A stretch of DNA of 64,000 nt from Chamaecyparis obtusa. Taxonomy: Eukaryota > Streptophyta > Pinopsida > Cupressales > Cupressaceae. Shown here piece after piece: positions 11,957-23,421 of this stretch. The notes beneath the pieces were generated by a model. The model ran no database searches. It was not told where the DNA came from and saw only the letters and a list, made by a program, of their open reading frames with translations. The translations under genes were made by a program, and so were the position numbers. Every line of letters begins with the position of its first letter. Positions within the stretch are counted from its first letter, which is position 1. Location of the stretch: positions 124,001 to 188,000 of the forward strand of contig BSBK01002053.1 in the NCBI GenBank assembly GCA_027943335.1, written 5' to 3'.

Positions 11957-12849
11957 TTATGGTATAAGAGGTTGTGTCATGTAAACTTTGAAAATTTGGT
12001 AAATATTAGTAAGATGAGAAAGATAGAGGTTTTCCAAGATTGAAGAAACTTGATAATGTGATGTGTAAATAATGTCAATTGGGAAAAATGACAATGTCTA
12101 GTTTTAAGAGCAAGACATATAATTCTGACAATATTTTGGAATCGGTTCATACTAACCTCTGTGGACCTATAGGTGTGCAAAGTTACTATGGTGATAAGTA
12201 TTTAATTTTGTTTGTTGATGACTATTCTAGAATGATGACTATAATGTTTTTAAAAGAGAAATATGATGCATTTTTGTTGTTTAAGTGGTATTTGAAAAAA
12301 GTTGAAAAAGAAATAGGTAAAAGCCTAAAATATTTGAGATCTAGCAGAGGAGATTTTATATCAAATGAGTTCAATATATTTTGTAATGATAGAGGAATAA
12401 AGAGATAGATGTATGCACCTAGGACACCTCCATAGAATGGTATAGCAGAAAGAAGAAATAGATCAAATATGGATTGTGCTAGAAGACTGATGACTGAGAA
12501 GAATGTTGCACAAAAGTACTAGAGAGAAGCTGTAAGTACAACTATTTATACCTTGAACAGAGTACAAATCAAGAAAGGTACAAACGCTACACCTTTTGAG
12601 TTATGGTATGGATATACACCTAATGTGAAATATTTTAAGGTCTTTGGGAGTAAATGCTATATAATTAAAGATAATAGGAATGGAAATCTTGATGCTAAAA
12701 GTGATGAAGGCATATTCCTAGGATATTCCACTAAGAGAAAAGCTTATAAATGTTTGAATTCTAACAGTGACAAAATTGTGGAAAGTGAAAATGTTAGAGT
12801 TGATGAATATGTAGAAAAGAATGAAGTTGAGTGCAAGAAAGAACCTTAA
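11957..12849 (+). pseudogene. pol: C1 integrase (GAG-pre-integrase plus core), catalytically dead
   Basis: LWYKRLCHVNFENLV-like sequence at 11957-12000 is the pre-integrase zinc region. The core follows at 12079-12849: SVHTNLCGPIGVQSYYG, YLILFVDDYSRMM, LKYLRSSRGDF, NGIAERRNR, FELWYGYTPNVKYFKVFGSK, DEGIFLGYSTKRKAYK. Family members read HTDLCGP and RSDRG at the two catalytic Asp; here they are Asn and Ser, while the Glu of NGIAER is kept. Stops occur near 12406, 12435 and 12522. The order integrase before RT defines Ty1/Copia. Integrase would insert the cDNA and make the 5-bp duplication. Confidence 0.9.
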
Positions 12850-13119
12850 GATTACAGATCTTTTGTATACATGGGAGAAGGAGAATCTAGTAATGCACCT
12901 AAACTGGATGTCAAGGAACTACATGAGCCTGCCTAGCCACAACTAGAAAATGTCATGCATTAGGAGGATGTTGTCGAGCAATTAGAAGAAGAGATAGAGA
13001 ATTTGCAATATGAACCTAAAGATCAAGAACAATTAGAAAGGAAATTTGAACCTACATTGGCACAGTATGTAAGAAGACATCATAAGCCAAAACAAATTGT
13101 TGGAGATAAAGAATCTAGA
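12850..13119 (+). other. Linker between C1 integrase and RT
   Basis: Glu/Pro/Lys-rich coding-like sequence with stops (12847, 12936, 12961, 13136). This is the usual variable linker; no domain is recognised. Confidence 0.5.
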
Positions 13120-13446
13120 GTTATGACAAGAAGTTAAAATATCATACATGCTTACTATGTGAGTTTGAGCCTAAAATAGTAAAATATGCTTTAGAGAATG
13201 AGGATTGGATACAAGCCATGAATGAAGAAATAGAACATATAGAGAAAAACAAAATTGGGACACTAGTGCCGAGACTAGAAGACAAGAATGTTATTGGAAC
13301 AAAATGGGTATTTAGAAACAAGCTAAATGAACATGGAGAAGTTACTATAAACAAAGCTAGATAAGTATGGAAGGGATATGCACAAGAAGAAGGAATTGAC
13401 TACGGGGAGATATTTTCCCCAATTGCAAGATTGGAAGGAGTAAGGA
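13120..13446 (+). pseudogene. pol: C1 reverse transcriptase, N-terminal part
   Basis: The RT N-terminus reads DWIQAMNEEIEHIEKN, then NVIGTKWVFRNKLNEHGEV and GIDYGEIFSPIARLEGVR. One stop occurs at the Arg/Gln-rich junction near 13362. The frame is cut at 13446 by the nested solo LTR (13447-14928). The RT sequence resumes after the second AAGGA copy with TLLAYAVYKGFKLYQMDV, exactly where Copia RT should continue, so the solo LTR is a clean insertion. Confidence 0.9.
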
Positions 13447-14928
13447 TGATGAACTACAACTAATTTAGAACCTAATTAAAGAATATGTGATTAAAGATCA
13501 CCGAGCTGATTAGATATGTAAGATGATTAAATCAGTATTATGTTGTCATTGATGTCAACTAGTTTGACAACACTTATCTTGTAAGTTACTATATTGAAAC
13601 ATCTGGAGAAAAGGAGTGAAAGAGATGAAGAATAGAAATATCTACATGAGGAAGATGGATATGATAGATGAGGATAAGGAATACATTGAGTAACTTGTTG
13701 ATGAGTCTATGACCTAATGATATTGACTTGATTATGTTGCATTCATCTATGATGAGGAAAAGAGCCTAAAGACACAAAGTAGTGTTGTCGATTAATGAAG
13801 CATTTCAGTATACACCAACAGATTGTAGTGTATATCGAGCATAGTGTAAACCGAGCTTGTGTTCACCGACGCATTTCTTTGTTAACTGAGCAGAATATAA
13901 TGAATTAAATGATCAGTTTAGCCAATAGGATTGATGAGTTGGAAAGTGTATGATTTCAAGGTAACAGATAATGTTTGTTATGTTGATTGACGACTAACAA
14001 AATTCAAGGAAGATCTAATGGAGCAGATTGAAATGTGTTATTGACACATTAGCCAAGGAAGGTTAAAGTGGAAAAATCAGTGGATGAGATGAAGCAAAAA
14101 AATCTAATGGACAAGAAGAAAATGGTTTACATGTCTATATAAGAGACTGATGATTTCATGATGAAAAATGTCAAAAAAAAAGAAAACTATAGAATTATCG
14201 CGTGAACAAGTTTTCATGCATTCTGATCATACTGGTTAAGGAGAACCCAATTGCAAAGCATTACCGAGCAATAGATAGTAATTACCGATGGACAGTAAGT
14301 TGATATATTATTGAATCAGAAGTGTTACATTGATCAGAAAGATTTGTATGAGTTGAACATTGATCTGTATATCTGCAATTAAAGTTGTAATAGATTAGAT
14401 CACCTACTGTTACATATTTAACCATTGTATACACTCAAATCTCTTAACTAAGTGGACTAAGAAAGTCTTATTATGTATCATTCATAGAATGAACATTGTT
14501 ATCCTACCAACCCCATAGTGAATTCTAGTTGGACAATAACGGTTGGTCTAAAATCCTCTAACAAGGTCACACCTAACAGTGTGTTTATAAACCTTTAACA
14601 GGGTTGGGTCTTCACCGACCTCACTTCAAAAGAGTGAATATTTTTGGGTTGTCGATCCCAGGTGGTCTTTCTCTTCACATGGTTTCCACGTTAAATCTCT
14701 TGTGTTATGTGTTGATTGTGATATTTGTTTGTTATCATACTTTTCATATTACATGTTAGATTTTATCGGTAACTACTATATGTTTTAGACTAATAATCAG
14801 TAAAAGCACAGATAATGAAAGTATTTAATGTTTACCGAGTAGCAAAAGTTGAAGTATTTGTTTTGGATTATACATTTTGATTTGGGACAGTGATTAACTG
14901 ATTCACCCCCCTCTCAGTTATTCTAACA
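13447..14928 (+). repeat. Solo Copia LTR nested in C1 RT
   Basis: Starts TGATGAACTACAACTAATT and ends CTCTCAGTTATTCTAACA, 1482 bp, flanked by direct AAGGA at 13442-13446 and 14929-14933. No internal sequence is left, so it is a solo LTR from LTR-LTR recombination. Its start resembles the C3 LTR (TGTTAGACTACAACTAATT), so it belongs to that family, not to C1. Confidence 0.93.
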
Positions 14929-14933
14929 AAGGA

Positions 14934-16125
14934 CTCTACTTGCATATGCAGTATATAAAGGATTCAAATTATATCAAATGGATGTTAAATCTACATTTAT
15001 GAATGGGATACTAGAAGAAGAAGTATGCATTGAATAGCCAGAACAATTTTTTGACCCAATCAAGAAGAACATGGTTTGCAAGTTATAGAAGGCATTGTGT
15101 GGATTGAAACAATCCCTAGAGCATGGTATGAGAGACTGCATAATTATCTAATAGAGATTGGATTTTTAAGTACAAATGACAACAACAATCTGTATTTGAA
15201 GACTGAAAAAAGGTAAAGGGATTTTTTTAGCTGAAATATTTGTTGATGCTATCATATTTGGAGGACAAGATGCCTTATGTCAAACCTTTTCAAAAGAGAT
15301 GCAAACTGAATTTGAAATGTCTATGTTTAATGAGATTAAATTCTTTGTTGGTTTGTAAGTTTATTAGATGAAGAAAGGTATCTATATTACTCAATCTAAG
15401 TATATCAAGGAGATACTAAATTTTTTTGGTATTGAAGATTCTAGACCAGTAAGTACACCTATGGCTATTGGACAAAAGCTATCTAAAACTGATGATATAG
15501 CTGAAGTGAATCAAACCTTGTATAGATCTATGATTGGAAAGATACAATATGTTGTCCATATTAGACCAGATATTTCCCTAGTAGTTGGGCTTGTTGCAAG
15601 ATTTTCTACAAATCCTAGAGAGAGTCACATGATGGCAGTGAAAAGGATATTGAGATATATAAAAGGAATAGAGGACTATGGATTGTATTACAAGAAGAAT
15701 GATAAATTTGAACTGAAAGTTTACACTAATATAGATTGGGAAGGAAATGTGGATGATAAAAAGAGTACAAGTGGTGGTGCATTCTTTCCAGGAAAGAGAT
15801 TAGTCTCTTGGACAAGCAAGAAATAGAACTACATTTCCCAATCTACAACATAAGTTGAATATGTAGCAGCAGTAGTGAATTGTTCAAATTTAGTGTGGAT
15901 CAAGCAATTGTTAAGAGGTATGAAGGAGGAAATAATTGAGTTGGTTTTTATTTTCTATGATAACACAAGTTCTATAAATATATCAAAAAATCTTGTTATG
16001 CACACTAAGACTAAGCATATTGCTATCAAGTATCATTACTTGAGAGAGTTAGTTCAAGACAAAGAAGTGAGAATGGAATATGTGAATAAAAAGGAACAAT
16101 TAGTAGACATATTCATAAAATAATT
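14934..16125 (+). pseudogene. pol: C1 reverse transcriptase C-terminal part and RNase H
   Basis: After the nested LTR the RT continues: KLYQMDVKSTFMNGILEEE, then KALCGLKQS, IFVDAIIFGG, YITQSKYIKEILNFFGI and RPVSTPM. RNase H follows with VYTNIDWEGNVDDKKSTSGG, VYTNIDW standing where YTDSDW is usual, and ends with TKTKHIAIKYHYLRELV and KEQLVDIF. The catalytic YVDD of RT reads FVDA and the first RNase H Asp is Asn, so both activities should be lost. Stops or frame changes occur near 15038, 15090, 15215, 15357 and 15824. The open parts are 15368-15826 and 15875-16123. This enzyme pair makes the cDNA and removes the RNA template. Confidence 0.92.
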
Positions 16126-16733
16126 ACCTAAAGATACTCATGAATACCTTAGAGGTAAATTAGGGGTGATTCCCTTAGCTGAGCCTACCTAGTAATATAG
16201 GAGCACTGCATTAAATGTGCTAATGAGAATATTTGACAAATTGATGCAGAAGAGGTCACACTTCAGGAGTTGTCTAGAGTTGTGAGAAGTAAAGAAAAGA
16301 TGTAAATTAGTCATAATAAAGATGATAGAGGGAGTATACAACATACTAAACTGACATAAAGACATCTACATGGTAAATATTCAAGTGATAGATACAAGTT
16401 TCTTTGGCATTTTTTTCAAAGAGGGAGAGATTCAATGAACCAGAGAGATACAACATTAAGGGAGAGATTCAAAAAAAATTGTCAAGAGTAAAACATAAGG
16501 GAGAGATACAGAAAAGATTAAGAAGAAATAACCCTAAGAAAAGAGGGAGTAATTGAGCAAGTGAATAGACAGAGAAAAAATTATCCAAGAGGGAATTGGT
16601 ACTTGGATGCATTGGATGTGAATTGGAATGAAGCTAAGGATATTAATGAAGATCTGATCCACAAATATTTTAGATTGTATGGTAAATCATGTGGTGTTCA
16701 TGTGGCTTTTCCATCAATGCCAAAGAGGGAGAT
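16126..16733 (+). other. C1 3' untranslated region with repeated purine motifs and polypurine tract
   Basis: After RNase H there is no gene except a short chance frame (16561-16752) that runs into the LTR. AAAGAGGGAGAGATTC-like motifs occur at about 16427, 16458 and 16498. The true polypurine tract, CAAAGAGGGAGAT (16721-16733), directly abuts the 3' LTR and would prime plus-strand DNA. Confidence 0.8.
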
Positions 16734-18263
16734 TGTTGGAAACTATAATTAAAAAAATTGTTATATTGTCATTGATGTCAAACCTTAACTATTAAGATAG
16801 TTTCTATCTTGTAGGGTACCATATCTTTTGATTGGTGAAAAGTATTTGAAAAGAGGAGATAAAAAGAGGACCTAAGGAAAGGTTGAGTTATGTGATACTT
16901 CAATGGGTACTTGATTAGTTGGCACATTGACAAGGTGATGTGCTGGTTATCTTTAACACCAAGTGAAGAAGAAAGACTAGAAATATAGGCTTAACCAAGA
17001 AAAAGTGAATAAATTTAGTTTACGTCGAGTGATGCTAGTGTCGATCGACCTCCAGTGTAAGGTGAGAAAATATAGTGTTGATCGAGAATTAGTCATTGTC
17101 AAGTGATAGATAATTACCAAGAAAAGACAGTGTTTGCTGAGAAGGAAATTTTTAGTGATGACTGAGATATCTAGTAATGACTAAGGAGATGAACACAGTA
17201 TTGACTGAGTGTCAGTAATTTGCAATTTGTGAAAGAATTGAGAATCCCAACTAACATATTTGAATTCTTGGGATATGTAAAACATCTTGAAATTATTAAT
17301 GAATGGTATGGAGCATTTTATGCATGGTAAACCATTTTCTGATGGATTTAAAGAGAAGTTTGGAGATGTATCTAGAAGGAAAAGAAGGAGAACAAAATGA
17401 TGGAATGATTTAATGAATCTAACCTAAACCTAAGATCTACAAAAGAGATTAAGTGGAAAAAGATTAATCTACCTAATCAAGGAGGTATAAGGATGACCTA
17501 ATTTTGAGGTTATAGTATGAGTGGAAGAGGTTGATGTTATTGACTGATGAATCTAAGTAGAAGGCTAAGGTGAAGTTGTGAAGAGCTTAACAGAGGTGTG
17601 GTGATTGCTTGAAGAGAATTCTTAGTAGATTAGAGATGGAGATGGAAATGAAGATCAGTTAGTAAATCAACATATGATCAAATTGGATCTGTATTTGCAA
17701 AGTGAGTTATATATTTTAGATCAGAACCTATTGTTACTTTCTAACCATTATATTTGTCTAAATCCTTTAATCAAGGTTGACCTAATAGTCATTGTATAAA
17801 TCCTTTAATCAAGGTGACCTTCTGATGGAATGTTCTTAAGCCCTCTAACTAGGCTACTCTTAACAGGGTGATTAAATCCTTTAATAGAGTCACACCTAAC
17901 AGTGTGTATTATAAACCTTTAACCTAATTGGCTTCTCACAGAGCTCACTTAAGAAGAGTGAAAATTATTAGCATGTTACAAGTGGTTTTTTCATAGATTG
18001 GGTTTCCACTATAAATCCTGGTGTTATACTTGTGTGAATTTCATTTGATGAGAATGATGTTAAAAGTTTTATATTCTACAAGTTAATTACTTTTGGACAG
18101 TGGAATACAAGTTTTATGTTATTGATATATGTTATAGAGATTAGTGAATTGTTGATTAGATATAAGTTTGTTGAAGAGCTAGAAAGTTGAATTGGTACAT
18201 CTAGACCTGAGGATACCTGATTCACCCTCCACACCTCTTAGTTATTCTAAAATCATTCTAATA
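16734..18263 (+). repeat. 3' LTR of C1
   Basis: Starts TGTTGGAAACTATAATT directly after the polypurine tract and ends CATTCTAATA before GAGAT (18264-18268). At 1530 bp it parallels the 5' LTR with many substitutions, which suggests an old insertion. Confidence 0.92.
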
Positions 18264-18268
18264 GAGAT

Positions 18269-18841
18269 AAGGTATCATCGATGAACTTTGACAATGCTAT
18301 TGGGTTGGAATGATGATGGTGAAATAACATCGATGATCTTGGACAATGCTCTTTAAAATTGACTTATATTAGGACAATGAGGCATCGATGAACTTGGAGA
18401 ATTCCTTGGATTGAATTGATTTGAATGGATTTGATGAGGATAATATTGACAAATATTTGACAAGGATGGATTGATTTGAAACTGGTTTGATCAGACATTG
18501 ATGATCTTGGACAATGTCCTAAAATTGATCTGATAATGATCAAATGCATTTGAAATGGTTTTGGACTGATTATGACTAACTTGGTTTTATTTTAACTAAT
18601 TTAGGAAGGTTTATGAATATTTAGGATCAGTTTAGGAATGATTAGGAATGATTGGGCTTAGTTTAGGAAAAATTAGGAATGATTAGGATCAGGATGCAAA
18701 CTTAATCGATTTGGCCAAAGAGATCAAAATTATGATGTGAAATGAGGGAAATGTTAGTAATTGATCAAATGAGGAATGGCACAGGATAAAAGACATGTTA
18801 AAAGGGGATACATAGGTGTGAACCATATTTAGGTTTCTACA
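18269..18841 (-). repeat. 5' LTR of TAT-like element G5, proximal part
   Basis: Continues the sequence interrupted at 8921. On the minus strand the LTR begins TGTAGAAACCTAAATATGG at 18841, like the starts TGTAGACACCTAAAAAT (52207) and TGTATACACCTAAAAAT (48451) of other TAT LTRs here. It holds several ATCGATGATCTTGGACAATG units about 51 to 57 bases apart that also continue across the C1 insertion. Confidence 0.6.
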
Positions 18842-18846
18842 ATTAC

Positions 18847-19045
18847 CATTCAAATGATTTATTGCATGATCATCATTAGCAGCTCATAAAGTTAATAGTT
18901 GACATCAATGACAATAACATAACTAATCATTGCTCAACCATACCTATCATGTCTCATCATCAAATCATGATCTAAACTACTTCCTTCATTTTATTACTCT
19001 TCATTAGTTATGTCAACATAAGTAGCCCCCCCTCAATGTTCAATC
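18847..19045 (-). repeat. Truncated minus-strand Copia LTR start with polypurine-like tract
   Basis: On the minus strand a G-rich tract (TTGAGGGGGGGCTACTTA, 19019-19036) precedes TGTTGACATAACTAATG at 19018. Further in is TTATTGTCATTGATGTCAA, the sequence also found about 40 to 60 bases inside the C1 LTR. It is cut off after about 170 bases by the G5 LTR. Confidence 0.4.
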
Positions 19046-20150
19046 TCCTACAAGGATAGTCCAAGATGTTGACCAAAACTCTTTTGTAGGAAGAAAATAG
19101 AGCCAATGGTGCACCAGGAATATCAAATTGTGAAAAAATAAGGCACTAATATCTATGTAGAATGATTGATGAAATACCCACTAAAATATGATAGAGATGA
19201 GGCATGAAGACACCTCCATGGGCACCAACTGGGTACAATCAATTGGCAAGTTGGCATACTTGAACTTGTGTCCTACTTCCACTAACTTGTTGGAGCATAA
19301 CTTTCAAGAACCATGTCCCATGATATTCCTAATCTACTAACATGGGGATTACATCAAATATGACATCAATGACAAGGTACAAATAAAAATGTGGCACTTT
19401 ATGATAGTGTATGTACAACATTGCTCATGCAAGAGAATACAACATCAAATACAAATGTGCAAAAAAGGAAACATGAAAATGATGCTACCAGAGATGCCGT
19501 ATCAAATACTATAGAAATTATGTCCTCTGATTGACATGTAGCCATGAAATCTTTGAGATGAAATTGTCCCCCCCTTGGGCTCCTAATTGGATAACACTAC
19601 AAAACAGGTATGTAGATGGCAAAGAAAAATTTGTGTTCCCAATTTTCATTATTTATTTAAAATTTTATTTTCCAAAAACTTATAAAGTTTAAGAAAAATA
19701 TTTTATTAAAATCCCCCAAAAAAACTTTATTAAAAATTAAAGAAAAAAATACATACAATTATCTTTTTATTTATAAAACTTTATTAAATAAACAAAAAAA
19801 ATTATTTTTATTTTTTATAATTTTAAAATTTTATTAATAAATTAATAAAGGAAAACAATATTTTTTTTAATTTTAAAAAATATAATTAGAATACATATCT
19901 AAAAAAAATTAAAAAATTAAAAATTAAAAATATATTAATTTTGATCACCTTTATGGGTGGGTCGCACTGCATTGCGGTCAACATACCAGGTAAGAATTTT
20001 AAAATAATTTGAATAAAACAAAATATGCAAAAGAAAAGTCCAAAAATTTATAACCCCAAAACCTACAACAAACCCTCATATCTTGCCTTGTCTATCATTC
20101 TTTCATGTGTTCTAAAGATTCAATTCCTAGGACTATAACACCAAAACCAT
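19046..20150. other. No gene seen; AT-rich low-complexity block at 19640-19945
   Basis: Remnant-like sequence without a recognisable frame. 19640-19945 is almost entirely A and T with A and T runs. It ends in a short GC-richer stretch (GGGTGGGTCGCACTGCATTG, 19954-19973). Confidence 0.5.
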
Positions 20151-20163
20151 GGCTCTAATACCA
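20151..20163 (-). other. Primer-site-like sequence of a minus-strand Copia fragment
   Basis: On the minus strand TGGTATTAGAGCC differs by one base from the usual TGGTATCAGAGC(C). The sequence to its right (20164-20620) may be an LTR, but I cannot define its other end. Confidence 0.45.
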
Positions 20164-20627
20164 CTTATAAGGAAACTTGCAGCCATACAAAGACAATTTT
20201 CACATAACCACCCAATTGAGAAAAATAAAATATGCACTTAAAGTCCATGCCGAAAGAATAGACAACATACCCATGAAAATATGACACAAGATATACCTTA
20301 AAAAACCCTCACGAGGAAAAAGTATAGCCCCCAAAAGCATCCATCATCTATTTATTATTCAGCAATGCAAAATTACTATACATCCATGAAATCCTTTAAA
20401 ACCCTTTCCATCAACAAGCTCTCCATGTGAGCATGCATTGAACCACACATCTCATGCTATGCTTCCAACCTCCACAAATACTAGGTAACCTCAAACAACT
20501 TCCCTTGTGGTTATTTTTATAGAAACAATCTCTCACAAAATTGAAAAGTTGTATTACATAAACCATGTGCTACCTAACCCTTAACTCCACATTTAATATC
20601 AGGCACATTTAACATTTATACATATTT

Positions 20628-20694
20628 CCTCAATATTAAATAATTACAATATAATATTACAATACCCTCAATATTAAATAATTACAATATAATA
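20628..20694. repeat. 38-bp tandem repeat, about 1.8 copies
   Basis: CCTCAATATTAAATAATTAC begins at 20628 and again at 20666, continuing in parallel to the left inverted repeat of the element at 20697. Confidence 0.75.
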
Positions 20695-20696
20695 GA

Positions 20697-21659
20697 GTAA
20701 AAGCACAATCAGGTGTTATCTTTTAGGCTAACTTATTAGCACAACTGAATTTTAGTATTTCTAACTAAAAAATAATTTTGGTCAAACATATGATCTAGCT
20801 AGATTCATTCTAGCTAAGTTAGATAAGTGCTTTAACTTTTTCAATTGGAAATATCTATTAAATGCATATTTTATACCACTTTGGGTCCAATTACCATAAA
20901 AATAAAATTATTTAAAAAAAGTGGCATTTCAATAACTCCTAATCTTTTTAATGATATTTTTTTAAAATAAAAATTTACCCTTGTGTAGAGATCAGAGTCA
21001 AGAATATCCTCGTATAGATTTTATAGTGTTTTAATTAGACATTGTTTATTGTAATTAAAAATTATTGCAAGTAGGTATTTTAACAGTCAAGGAGATGTTG
21101 ATTCGGAGAAAGAAAAAAATAGTAAATCATATTAAATAAATATAAAAAACATATAGTGCACTAGAGGAGAGAGTCCTCTTCAAGAATATATATTTATTTT
21201 TTGATTGAGATAGATTTGTTATGAAAAATATGTTGTGAGATGAAATTTGTCGATTTTAGTCAGTTAGAATTTGAATTGTGATAAAAGAGAAGAGATAGGT
21301 CAAAAACCAGTTTTTATTTCTTCATGCATAGATATATATGTCATCTATGACATATTTTGAAATTACAGGAAAAAATGTTTATTTACATATAATTTTTTGG
21401 TGGGAACTAGACCCCTAATTTTCAGGATTTTTTAGCAACTGAAAAATCATCTTTAAAATTAGAAAAATATATCAATTATTATTCAAAAAAATTATTAAAA
21501 ATATTAATCATAAACTTCATCCATTTTATCACATTTAATTAGTTTACTTCATCTTCAAATTCCAAACATAAATGTCATTTTTATAATATTGAAGTTGAAC
21601 AACTTTGATTTTGTTAGCCTTTTCCTTTGTGAAAGGGTGACAATTTATTGTGCTTTTAC
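20697..21659. mobile_element. Non-autonomous DNA-transposon-like element with terminal inverted repeats
   Basis: Left end GTAAAAGCACAAT (20697-20709) is the exact reverse complement of ATTGTGCTTTTAC (21647-21659). Further in, AGGCTAAC (20725-20732) matches GTTAGCCT (21613-21620), giving an imperfect terminal inverted repeat of about 35 to 47 bases. The 963-bp interior is AT-rich with no transposase frame. The flanks are AT repeats, so I could not settle the target duplication and hence the superfamily. Confidence 0.65.
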
Positions 21660-21702
21660 CCAATATTACAATACAATATCAAGTGTTGCAAGGTAAGCAC
21701 CC

Positions 21703-21832
21703 TTGGTCTCCTTCTGATGTGCAGAGAAATGCTCAAGTTCATGACATAGCTTAATCACCTCTTCTACTCTATAAGTCTAGTGGTTGTATGAAGCATTAAT
21801 AGGCCAATCTTTTAGTGCAATGGAAACCAACA
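21703..21832 (+). repeat. 130-bp dispersed repeat, copy 1 (possible LTR 3' end)
   Basis: Starts TTGGTCTCCTTCTGATGTGC and ends GAAACCAACA. Copy 2 at 24670-24799 is of equal length and roughly 70 percent alike by eye. Copy 1 is followed directly by a perfect TGGTATCAGAGC. Confidence 0.65.
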
Positions 21833-21846
21833 ATTGGTATCAGAGC
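21833..21846 (+). other. Copia primer binding site (plus strand)
   Basis: ATTGGTATCAGAGC follows CCAACA, a typical LTR end, so a plus-strand Copia element probably begins here. It is interrupted 61 bases later by the C3 LTR. Confidence 0.65.
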
Positions 21847-21907
21847 ATAGGTCACATATTTGAACCCCACACTTGCACTAAGGGGGATTGTTTCAAGGTG
21901 AATGCCA

Positions 21908-23407
21908 TGTTAGATAAATAAGGGGGGGTGAATTAGTTTAGTCTAGTTATCCTATAGTCCCAATTCACTCTCAGATGTATAAAACCAATTTCAATAAATA
22001 AACTAAATAGCTCAGTAAAAACTTGTCTATGTCTTTTGATTCATTAACCAACTGTTAGATAAATCATCTAGTATATACTGATCAAACTATTTAATGTAAT
22101 GTGTAAAGTAAAATAACAAATCATCACATGCATACACATTTAACACTTGATTTTTAACATGGAAACCCTATTGGGAGAGAAACCACCTAGGACCAGTACC
22201 TGAAATATTTCACTCTTCTAAAGTGAGCTTGGTTAAGAGCCAACCCTGTTAAAGGTTACAAAAAACACTATAAGGTGTGACCTTGTTAGAGAATTTATCA
22301 CTAATAGTTCTTTGTGACAATACATTCAATTGGTTCAACAAGAAAACAATCAATACTCATTGAAGGTAATAAAGAAATAAATAAAGACTGTTAAGTCCCA
22401 CTTGGTTAAGAGATTTTTTGTAGCAATGTTTAGAATGCAATAGTATATAATATGATTCAAATGTAACTTACTTTGTTGATATTTAGATCTATGCTAAGCT
22501 CAATATACTCTAGCCATCATAATCTCTTCACTTTCCTTTTATCCTCCAACTTTTGTTCTACTTAGTTATCTCCTTTTGATGCTCGGTGTAGTTTGTAGAA
22601 TTGCTCGGTTCTTACTTCAACTTGTGTGACTAGCTTCGCATGAATACAATCTTCTCATCACACACATATGTATTTTGATTCTCTTTTCTCCTTATATAGA
22701 CAAGATAAAAAAAATCTTCTCAGCCATATATTTTTCATCTTAATTTCCATCGTTGATTTTGCCTCTTTAACCTTCCTTAGAACTTGTGCCTTGAATATGT
22801 TTTCAATCTTCATCATCTGATCTTCCCTAAATTTTGTCAGTCATAGATCTTCATAACAAACTTTATCTTTATCCTTGGAATCTTCTAGATTCATCCAACT
22901 CATCATCTTAAGTCGGCAATCACATTTTCCACATTATTTCTTTTACTTGGTCAATATCATGATGTGACGATGACTTCCTGCTCAGTTAATACTATACTCA
23001 TCATACACTACACTTTCTCAGTGCACACTATATCTACTTGATGTATACTAATTTCTTCATATTCTGACCACATTAACTTGTACATTTTTCATCTTCAATA
23101 CTTAACAGAATCATGTAATATAGTCAAATCACTATCATACTATCAAAGACTCATCAATAAGTTACCCAATGAATACCATAATCATATCTTACTCATACAT
23201 CTCATCTTCATGTTAATATCTCATTCCTTTACCATTATTACCTCCTTCAGATGTTTGCAACTGTCATGATAAGTACAGTAAAAAATAGTTGACATGAATG
23301 AAAATATAATAACTAATCTAATGTCTCACATATACTTTAGTATCTCGCTGATCATCTTCACATTTTCCATTTTGTTCTCCAAATATTTAATTAGTTGTAG
23401 TCTAACA
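21908..23407 (-). repeat. 3' LTR of minus-strand Copia element C3
   Basis: Plus-strand TGTTAGATAAATAAGGGGGG at 21908 to GTAGTCTAACA at 23407, 1500 bp. On the minus strand it starts TGTTAGACTACAACTAATT directly after a polypurine tract. The poly-G (plus strand) near 21925 corresponds to the GATTCACC-polyC end motif. CCGAG-type motifs occur on the minus strand near 22580-22615. The 5 bases TGCCA (21903-21907) should be one target duplication; the other copy was not found. Confidence 0.88.
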
Positions 23408-23421
23408 ATCTCTCTCTTTGG
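23408..23421 (-). other. Polypurine tract of C3
   Basis: On the minus strand CCAAAGAGAGAGAT lies immediately before the LTR start TGTTAGAC. Confidence 0.85.

Larger units (their letters stand above)
8922..18263 (+). mobile_element. Complete Ty1/Copia element C1 with target duplication
   Basis: The element has two LTRs, primer site, gag, protease, integrase, RT, RNase H and polypurine tract in Copia order, with integrase before RT. It is flanked by GAGAT at 8917-8921 and 18264-18268. Its 9342 bp include a 1482-bp nested solo LTR. Coding parts hold stops, frameshifts and mutated catalytic sites, so it is not autonomous now. Confidence 0.93.

Noticed and set aside
21833..21846. tRNA gene suggested by TGGTATCAGAGC
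   Set aside because: Only the primer-complementary stretch is present; there is no cloverleaf.
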